Assembly (NCBI GenBank): GCA_002068205.1
Contig: MVZB01000093.1
Span: forward strand, 1 to 11,287
Source of the DNA: a candidate division BRC1 bacterium ADurb.BinA292
GTDB taxonomy: Bacteria > Sumerlaeota > Sumerlaeia > MVZB01
Length of the DNA: 11,287 nucleotides
Direction: 5' to 3'
The translations under genes and the position numbers were made by a program. Each line of letters opens with the position of its first letter. Position 1 is the stretch's first letter. The notes beneath the pieces are model-generated. The model was not told the DNA's origin. It did not search any database and saw nothing but the letters and a program-made list of their open reading frames with translations. Shown one piece after another: positions 1 to 5,636 of the stretch.

Positions 1-399
1 ATGTTCGACGCCGTCCCGGGCGACACGCTCGGCCTGGAGTGGGAACCCTGCCACCAGATGGTCCGCCTGATCGACCCGCTGCCCCAACTGCGCAAATGGG
101 TCGGCCGGATCTATCACCTGCACGGCAAGGACGCCACCGTGATGTGGGACGTCGTGCGCGAATACGGCGTCGACGGCCCCCGGCCGTTCGCCTTCCACCG
201 CACCCCCGGCTTCGGCGACTCCAACTGGACCGACATCATCAGCGAACTGCGCCGCGCCGGCTACCGCGGCACGATTGACATCGAGGGCTGGCACGATCCG
301 GTCTGGCGCGGCGAACTCGAAATGACCGGCCAGGTCCATGCCCTCAACTACCTGAAGCACTGCCGCGGCGGGGCGTTCGTGCCGAATCCCCCGGTCTGA
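1..399 (+). CDS. Sugar phosphate isomerase/epimerase, TIM-barrel (AP-endonuclease 2 / xylose-isomerase-like) family, 3' part only
   Basis: This is the C-terminal 132 residues of a xylose-isomerase-like TIM barrel protein. These cytoplasmic metal-dependent enzymes isomerise or epimerise sugars or inositol derivatives; the substrate cannot be told from this fragment. Visible family landmarks, numbered from base 1, are GLEWEPCH (11-18; the usual acidic residue and His after a beta strand), IYHLHGKD (37-44; the H-x-H-x-K-D strand), a Gly-rich FHRTPGFGDSNW stretch (65-76) and IDIEGWHDP (92-100), whose Glu95 fits the last metal ligand. Family members are usually about 260-350 aa, so roughly the first half lies upstream and the ATG at base 1 is probably an internal Met. 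The stop TGA shares its last base with the ATG of the glycosyltransferase that follows (TGATG), suggesting one transcript. The family call is firm; the specific reaction is unknown. Confidence 0.88.
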   Translation: MFDAVPGDTLGLEWEPCHQMVRLIDPLPQLRKWVGRIYHLHGKDATVMWDVVREYGVDGPRPFAFHRTPGFGDSNWTDIISELRRAGYRGTIDIEGWHDPVWRGELEMTGQVHALNYLKHCRGGAFVPNPPV

Positions 400-1877
400 T
401 GCCGTCGCCCGACGCTATGGGAACGGCGCCGTGGCGGGCGCGCCACGGGTTGCTGGCCGTCCTGCTGGCGGCCGCGGCCGCCCCCTGGCTGCTCTGGATG
501 CTCCTGTTCAGCACCGAGACGTACGACGAGCGCGTCCACGTTAACGTCGGCGTCGTCGTCTGGCGTCAGCGCAATCTGTCGTGGGACATCGTCCATCCCC
601 CCGGCCGCGCGATCCTCGCCATCCCCGCGCTGCTCAAGCGGATGCCGACGCCGGCCGATCCGATCGATCCTCTGCCGGGCTACGGTGGGGAGTGGACGCT
701 GCGGTCGGCTCGCTGCGTCACGCTGGCGCTGTTTCTGCTCTGGAGCCTCCTCTTCGCCCGGATCGTGGGCCACTGGTTCACGCCCGCGACGGGGCTGCTC
801 GCCCAGGCGCTGATCCTCTTTTCACCCACGCTGACGCCCCACGCCGTCCTGGCCACGAACGACGTCCTGGTCACGATGGTGTGCTTCCTGCTGTCGGCGG
901 CGGCGCTCGAATGGTCGCGCCGCGAATCGGGACGGCTCGCCCTGGCCGTCGGCCTGCTGGGCGGCATCGCCCTGCTGACCAAGTATACCGGCCTGCTGTG
1001 GCTGGGCGGCATGAGCGTCGGCATGGCGCTCTGGCTCGGCAGCTTTCACGTCCGCCACGGCCTGTTGCAACTCGTCGGCAAGCTCCTGGGCTGGCTCCCC
1101 GCGCCGCTGCCGTGGCCCTACTGGCATGGCATGGACGAACTGCTGATGTCGATCCAGTACCGGCACACCTATTTTCACGGCCAGTGGCGCCACGCGGCCG
1201 GTTTCCGCCCGTATTTCGCCATGCTGCTGCTGGCCAAGCCGCCCCTCGCGCTCCACGGCATGCTGCTGCTGGCGCTGGTCGCGGTGGTGCGCCAGCGCGC
1301 AGGGCCCTCGCTGCGCGCCGCCTGCTTCCTGGTTCTGCCGCCGCTGGCGCTCCTGCTTTATGGCACGTTCGGTTCGGGCATCCAGATCGGCATCCGGCAC
1401 ATGCTGCCGCTGTTTCCGCTTCTGTTCGCCGCGGCCGCGTGGGGCGTGCTGGCGTTTTCGCGGCGCGCATGGCGCGCGGTCGGGCTCACGCTCGTGCTGT
1501 GGTTCATCCTGCTCGATCTGTCGCTCTGCCCCCATCAACTGGGTTACTTCAACCCGATTGTGGGCGGGCCGGCCAAGGCCTGGCGCTGGTTCATCGACAG
1601 CAACCAGGACTGGGGCCAGGGAGGCCGCGCGGCGAAGCGGTTCATCGACGAGTTCGGTCAGGAAATCGACACCGACCCCGTGGCGGGGAAAACGACGGGC
1701 TGGGTGCTGGTCGCCACCAATCAACTGGTCGGCATCACGCCGGAACAGGGCGAGAAGTTCCGCTGGCTGCGTGAGAATTTTGAACCGGTCGATTTCATCA
1801 TGCCCTGCTATCACCTGTTCCATATTCCAGAGGACGCCTGGCGGAACCAAACAGGGGATCACCGTCCCCGAGATTAA
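399..1877 (+). CDS. GT39-family (PMT/ArnT-like) polytopic membrane glycosyltransferase, lipid-linked sugar donor
   Basis: A 492-aa integral membrane protein resembling phospholipid-carrier-dependent glycosyltransferases of the dolichyl-phosphate-mannose mannosyltransferase/ArnT superfamily, which move a sugar from a polyprenyl-phosphate carrier to protein or envelope glycan outside the membrane. After TM1 (about 17-37) comes YDERVHVNVG with the catalytic-type Asp43-Glu44, then the family's HPPGR motif in the next loop. There follow many hydrophobic helices, LLTKYTG, a PAPLPWPYWHG loop and LLLAKPPLALHG. Near the C-terminus, GYFNPIVGGP and DSNQDWGQ (400-407) are strong signatures of this subgroup, followed by a short soluble tail ending in a conserved-type WLRENFEPV segment. 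One cytoplasmic loop plus one helix normally found between the TKYTG helix and the PAPLP loop seems to be missing. The start overlaps the preceding stop by one base. There is no clear Shine-Dalgarno, and Met7 (417) is an alternative start. Donor and acceptor are unknown. Confidence 0.88.
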   Translation: MPSPDAMGTAPWRARHGLLAVLLAAAAAPWLLWMLLFSTETYDERVHVNVGVVVWRQRNLSWDIVHPPGRAILAIPALLKRMPTPADPIDPLPGYGGEWTLRSARCVTLALFLLWSLLFARIVGHWFTPATGLLAQALILFSPTLTPHAVLATNDVLVTMVCFLLSAAALEWSRRESGRLALAVGLLGGIALLTKYTGLLWLGGMSVGMALWLGSFHVRHGLLQLVGKLLGWLPAPLPWPYWHGMDELLMSIQYRHTYFHGQWRHAAGFRPYFAMLLLAKPPLALHGMLLLALVAVVRQRAGPSLRAACFLVLPPLALLLYGTFGSGIQIGIRHMLPLFPLLFAAAAWGVLAFSRRAWRAVGLTLVLWFILLDLSLCPHQLGYFNPIVGGPAKAWRWFIDSNQDWGQGGRAAKRFIDEFGQEIDTDPVAGKTTGWVLVATNQLVGITPEQGEKFRWLRENFEPVDFIMPCYHLFHIPEDAWRNQTGDHRPRD

Positions 1878-2001
1878 TTTCGTCCCTCGTCTCTCGTCCG
1901 CGTAATCTCCCCAACGGCCCGCCCAGAATTCGGCTCCCGGCTCTCGTCCCTCGTCCCCGGCTCTCGAAAACCCCCACCCAACCGAGCCGTCCGCCCGCCG
2001 C
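1878..2001. repeat. Convergent intergenic gap with short CTCGTCC-type direct repeats
   Basis: This 124-bp gap lies between the converging glycosyltransferase and pgpH genes. Exact direct repeats are visible: TCGTCCCTCGTC at 1880-1891 and 1944-1955, CTCTCGTCC at 1891-1899 and 1941-1949, and CGGCTCTCG at 1938-1946 and 1958-1966. The hexamer CGGCTC occurs three times (1931, 1938, 1958), and its reverse complement GAGCCG is at 1984-1989, so alternative six-base-pair stems can form. No T-tract follows a stem in either direction, so this is not a classical intrinsic terminator. It could be a degenerate intergenic repeat element or a factor-dependent termination zone. Confidence 0.6.
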
Positions 2002-4407
2002 TTACGTCGCCGACGCCGCCGGACCGATCACGGCGATCGACGGGCTCGTCGCCTCGCTGCGCGCTTCGCGCCCGCTCGGCGGCGGCGGCTGATCGCGACG
2101 CGGCAGCGCCGGATACGCGACGCGGAAGTGGTAGCGCGCCATCAGCGAGCGGACGAACGCCTCGCGGATCTGGCTCAGGTGCGCCAGCGTCAGCGGGCAT
2201 TCATCAAACTGGCCGTCGTTGAACTTGGTCGTGATCGACGTCTGCACCGCGCGGCGCAGTTCGTCCTCGCTCACCTGGCCGCCGGTGAATTTGCTCGCGG
2301 CTGTCGCCTCCACCGTGTCGGCCAGCATCACGATCGCCGTCTCGATCGACTGCGGCTTGGGTCCGGGGTAGCGGAAATCCTCCTCGCGCACCGGATCCAT
2401 CGTTTCGCTCTCCTCGTAGCGGCGCAGCGCCTCGCTGTAGAAATAGCGGATCAGATCGGTCCCGTGGTGCTGCGGGATAAAGTCGATGATCTGCTGCGGC
2501 AGCCCGAATTTCCGCCCCAGCTCCATCCCCTCCTTCACATGATTCTTGATGATGAGCACGCTCATGTACGGCGTCAGCCGCGAGTGCGCCTTCTTGTCGT
2601 CGATTGTCACCTGGTTCTCGGAGAAATAGTTCGGCTTGAGCATCTTGCCGATGTCGTGGAAATACGCCCCGGCGCGCACCAGCAGGTAGTTCGCGCCGAT
2701 CGCGTCGGCCGCCGCCTCGGCCAGCTTCACCACGTTGAGCACGTGCTGATACGACCCGGGGGCCTTCTCCTCCAGTTGCCGGATCAGCGGATGCTTCAGA
2801 CCGGTCAGCTCCAGCAGCTTGAGGTCGGTCACGATCCCGAACGCCCATTCGATAATGACCAGGAAGACCAGCGTGATCAGCGCGCAGACCAGCCCATTGA
2901 GGAAGCCGGCGAGCAGATTGCGCGGGTCGGGATGCGACTGCGAATTGACGAACGCCAGCAGCGTAATCGTAATGACGTTCACGATCCCGATGTAGAGGCC
3001 GACGCGCAGCACCTCGCCGCGGGCGCGCACCGTGCGGCTGGCCAGCGCCGCGGCGAAACCGCCGAACAGCGCCAGCACGATGAACTGCAGTCCCTGCCCC
3101 TCGCTCGCCAGCCCCGTCAGCAATGCCCCCACCAGCACCAGCACGAAGGCGACCTGCGGGCTGAACAGCAGCGAGGCGAGCATCCCGATCAACCCCGCCG
3201 GAAACCAGTAGGTCAACTGCTGCTCGGGCAGCCCGAGCAGCAGCATCGCGTGGGCGATGCTGATCGCCAGCAGCGGCGGCAGCACGTGCAGCGCCACCGT
3301 CGTGGCGTCCAGCGCCAGCCCGCGCCGGAACCGCCGCAGATACAGCCCGACGGCGAAGAAGATCACCGCCGTGATGATCACGATGCCGATCAGTTTGATC
3401 GTCGAGCGCAGCCGGCGCTGGTCGTTCAGATACCCCAGCGCCGTGGCCTGCAGCGCGTTGAGCGGCTCGCCGCGCGTGACGATCGATTCGTTCTCCGCGA
3501 AGCGCCGCCGCCGCGGAAACTCCAGCAGCATCCGCACATCCTCGACATACTTCTCGTCGGTCTTGACGCGGCTGTATTCGATGTTCGGCTCAATGATCTC
3601 CCGCAGCAGTTCGGCCGCCGCCGCCCGCAGCGTCGCCATGTCGGCATCGGGAAAATATCGCGGCAGCGCCTTGGTCAGCAGAAAATTCTGCAGCTCGTCG
3701 GGATACCACAGCACCGTCTCCGGATTGGGGATTTCCTCCGGCAGGTTGCGCGTGTTGTACAGCCGCAGCACGCCGGCCCCCGCGTGCGCCCGGAACAGCG
3801 GCTTGTCCGTCACGATGCAGCGGTTGTTGTAGGCGTCGGTGATGACCAGTTCCAGGTCGCGGCGGACGTCGCTCAGGCTGAGCGGGTCGCGGAACCGGCG
3901 CAGACGCGACGCGCTGAACTCGGCGGCCGACGTCGCCTGCAGCGCGATATCGAATTGTTCGAACAGCGCGTCGGAAAACTTCCGCAAATCCTCGGCGCTG
4001 TCCAGTTCGCTCTCCTCCACCAGATCGAAAAACTGGTTCAGTTGCTGGCGCGCCAGGCCTTCGGCGTCCGTGTCGCGGATCCAGATCTGCGCCTTCTGTT
4101 CATACAGCCGCCGGCGGGCCTCCTCGGTGGCCGTCGCGTCGATGATCTCGAACGAGAACGGCGCGACGACGTCGGTCCGCGCCGGCTCCCCCACGGTCGT
4201 CACGTAGGGCTCGAAGCGGAGCACGAGCCCCAGCACGAAGACGGTGATGGCGTACCACAGCGCGACCGAAACGGCGCGCTTGACGCGGTTGGCCCGGCGC
4301 TCGGCCGCCGCCCGCGGATCGATGATCCCCGGCGCCGTCGCCTGCGGCAGCCGCGGACGCGACCCGGTCCCGTCCAGACGCAGGGAGCCGGATTTATCCT
4401 TGGCCAT
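2002..4407 (-). CDS. pgpH: 7TM-HD (HDIG) membrane phosphodiesterase, PgpH/YqfF family, probable cyclic-di-AMP phosphodiesterase
   Basis: An 801-aa protein with the full PgpH/YqfF architecture: a short basic cytoplasmic N-terminus, TM1 (about 44-64), an extracytoplasmic 7TMR-HDED-type domain beginning near residue 75 and running to about 335, a block of membrane helices (about 338-545), and a cytoplasmic HD domain. The expected metal and catalytic residues are all present: His555 (SYQHVLN), His584-Asp585 (HDIGK), His623 (NHVKEG), His647-His648 (QHHGT) and Asp697 (LADTVEA). Characterised members such as Listeria PgpH hydrolyse c-di-AMP to pApA; that substrate is inferred here. The C-terminal MARYHFRVAYP is also typical; the last 30 or so residues are Pro/Ser/Ala-rich and probably disordered. 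The ATG lies inside the 3' end of phoH (14-bp overlap, different frame), so the two are probably translationally coupled. Length is typical of the family, and no frame disruption is seen. Confidence 0.95.
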   Translation of the reverse strand: MAKDKSGSLRLDGTGSRPRLPQATAPGIIDPRAAAERRANRVKRAVSVALWYAITVFVLGLVLRFEPYVTTVGEPARTDVVAPFSFEIIDATATEEARRRLYEQKAQIWIRDTDAEGLARQQLNQFFDLVEESELDSAEDLRKFSDALFEQFDIALQATSAAEFSASRLRRFRDPLSLSDVRRDLELVITDAYNNRCIVTDKPLFRAHAGAGVLRLYNTRNLPEEIPNPETVLWYPDELQNFLLTKALPRYFPDADMATLRAAAAELLREIIEPNIEYSRVKTDEKYVEDVRMLLEFPRRRRFAENESIVTRGEPLNALQATALGYLNDQRRLRSTIKLIGIVIITAVIFFAVGLYLRRFRRGLALDATTVALHVLPPLLAISIAHAMLLLGLPEQQLTYWFPAGLIGMLASLLFSPQVAFVLVLVGALLTGLASEGQGLQFIVLALFGGFAAALASRTVRARGEVLRVGLYIGIVNVITITLLAFVNSQSHPDPRNLLAGFLNGLVCALITLVFLVIIEWAFGIVTDLKLLELTGLKHPLIRQLEEKAPGSYQHVLNVVKLAEAAADAIGANYLLVRAGAYFHDIGKMLKPNYFSENQVTIDDKKAHSRLTPYMSVLIIKNHVKEGMELGRKFGLPQQIIDFIPQHHGTDLIRYFYSEALRRYEESETMDPVREEDFRYPGPKPQSIETAIVMLADTVEATAASKFTGGQVSEDELRRAVQTSITTKFNDGQFDECPLTLAHLSQIREAFVRSLMARYHFRVAYPALPRRDQPPPPSGREARSEATSPSIAVIGPAASAT

Positions 4408-5356
4408 GGGTTTCGTAGGCGCGGATGATCTTCTGAACCAGCGCGTGACGCACGACGTCGTTGCCCGAAAAATGGATGAAATCGATTCCGTCCACTCCGG
4501 CCAGGATCTTCTGGACGTGCAGCAGGCCCGAGGTCCGCCCCTTGGGCAGATCGATCTGCGTCGGATCGCCCGTGATCACCGCCTGCGAATCCAGCCCCAG
4601 CCGCGTCAGGAACATCTTCATCTGTTCAATCGAGGTGTTCTGCGCCTCGTCCAGGATGATGAAGCTGTTGTTCAGCGTCCGGCCGCGCATGTAGGCCAGC
4701 GGTGCGATTTCGATGATGCCGTCCTCGATGAACTGGCGCAGCCGGTCGGCGTCGAGCATCTCGTAGAGCGCATCGGTCAGCGGCCGCAGATACGGATCGA
4801 GCTTGGCGCGCAGGTCCCCCGGCAGGAAGCCGAGGCTTTCGCCCGCCTCCACCGCCGGGCGCACCAGGATGATGCGGCCGACGTCGCCGGCGATCAGCTT
4901 GGAGACCGCCATCGCCACCGCCAGATACGTCTTGCCGGTCCCCGCCGGCCCGGTGCCGAAAACGACGTCGTGGCGCCGGATGGCGTCAATGTAGATCTTT
5001 TGCGTTGCCGTCAGCGGGGCGACGTGCCGCCGCTTGAGCGGAACCGGAATCGTGTCCAGAAAGACCTCGCGGATGCTCCCCTCGCGGCCCGATTCGTAAT
5101 GGGTGGCGGCCAGTTGCACCTGTTGATCGCTCAGCGGTTGATGATGGCTGCGCTGGATCTGCAGCAGCTCGTTGATCATCTCGAAGGCCCGGTCGACCTC
5201 CTCGGTGGAGCCGATCACGCGCAGCTCGTTGCCGCGCGCCACGACCCTGGCCTTCATCCGGGACTGGATTTGCCGCAGTTTGCGGTCGCCTTCCCCACAA
5301 AACGCCAGGATCTCATCCTGGCCCAGCGTGATCACTTTCTGGACATTCTGCTCCAA
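4394..5356 (-). CDS. phoH: PhoH-family P-loop ATPase (PhoH-like / YbeZ)
   Basis: A 320-aa cytoplasmic protein of the PhoH/YbeZ family, ATP-binding proteins linked to RNA metabolism and, in Escherichia coli, to the endoribonuclease YbeY. Residues 1-70 form the small KH-like N-terminal domain (the LRQIQSRMKARVVARGNELRV region). The P-loop domain has Walker A GTGPAGTGKT (134-143), Walker B SFIILDEAQNTS with Asp236-Glu237, and a sensor-type VITGDPTQIDLP (260-271). The conserved LRPLTDALYEML and MRGRTLNNSF segments are also present. Length is normal for the family. The start is taken as TTG at 5356 because no ATG or GTG lies in frame nearby upstream and the next in-frame ATG (residue 34) would cut into the N-terminal domain. 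A GAGGTGA lies 13 nt upstream. It is the first gene of the operon with pgpH. Confidence 0.95.
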   Translation of the reverse strand: MEQNVQKVITLGQDEILAFCGEGDRKLRQIQSRMKARVVARGNELRVIGSTEEVDRAFEMINELLQIQRSHHQPLSDQQVQLAATHYESGREGSIREVFLDTIPVPLKRRHVAPLTATQKIYIDAIRRHDVVFGTGPAGTGKTYLAVAMAVSKLIAGDVGRIILVRPAVEAGESLGFLPGDLRAKLDPYLRPLTDALYEMLDADRLRQFIEDGIIEIAPLAYMRGRTLNNSFIILDEAQNTSIEQMKMFLTRLGLDSQAVITGDPTQIDLPKGRTSGLLHVQKILAGVDGIDFIHFSGNDVVRHALVQKIIRAYETHGQG

Positions 5357-5369
5357 GCGGTTTAACTTG

Positions 5370-5376
5370 TCACCTC
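5370..5376 (-). promoter_or_regulatory. Candidate Shine-Dalgarno for phoH (TTG start)
   Basis: On the minus strand the sequence reads GAGGTGA, then 13 nt, then TTG. The motif is a good anti-16S match but the spacing is longer than the usual 5-9 nt. It is the only purine-rich candidate in this leader and is the main local support for the TTG start. Confidence 0.35.
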
Positions 5377-5467
5377 GCTTTGCCCGCGACTGACGGGCGC
5401 CGGTCCACGGGCCTCCGGGAACGACCGGCAGGCAGCTCCGCGCAAGCCCGATTCAGCCCGTGGTTGC

Positions 5468-5497
5468 ATCGTACGGGTCCCCTTTTCGGGCTGTCAA
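5468..5497 (-). promoter_or_regulatory. Sigma70-like promoter for the phoH-pgpH operon
   Basis: On the minus strand a perfect -35 hexamer TTGACA (5497-5492) is followed by an 18-nt spacer and a -10-like TACGAT (5473-5468; 4 of 6 to consensus). Transcription would begin near 5461, giving a leader of about 105 nt before the phoH TTG codon. The location between two divergent genes and the orientation towards phoH support it. No experimental evidence is available. Confidence 0.55.
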
Positions 5498-5636
5498 GCG
5501 GGAAAGGGGTTCGCTGAACAAGGCCTGGAGGGCTCGCCGGGCGTGCGGGTTCCCTCCGATCGCCCGTCCCCGGTCGGCGGCGCAACTCTCGATTTCCGAC
5601 CGCATCATCTCCGCACGGGCGAAACGCTCCCGACCG

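Noticed and set aside
2128..4428. 766-codon open frame on the plus strand opposite pgpH
   Set aside because: It is Arg/Gln/His-rich, without domains, and lies entirely opposite the well-supported pgpH gene; long antisense frames are expected at this GC content.
5460..5636. N-terminal extension of the fused protein from GTG 5460
   Set aside because: The extra 59 residues are basic and unlike the family, have no Shine-Dalgarno, and would start inside the predicted phoH promoter.
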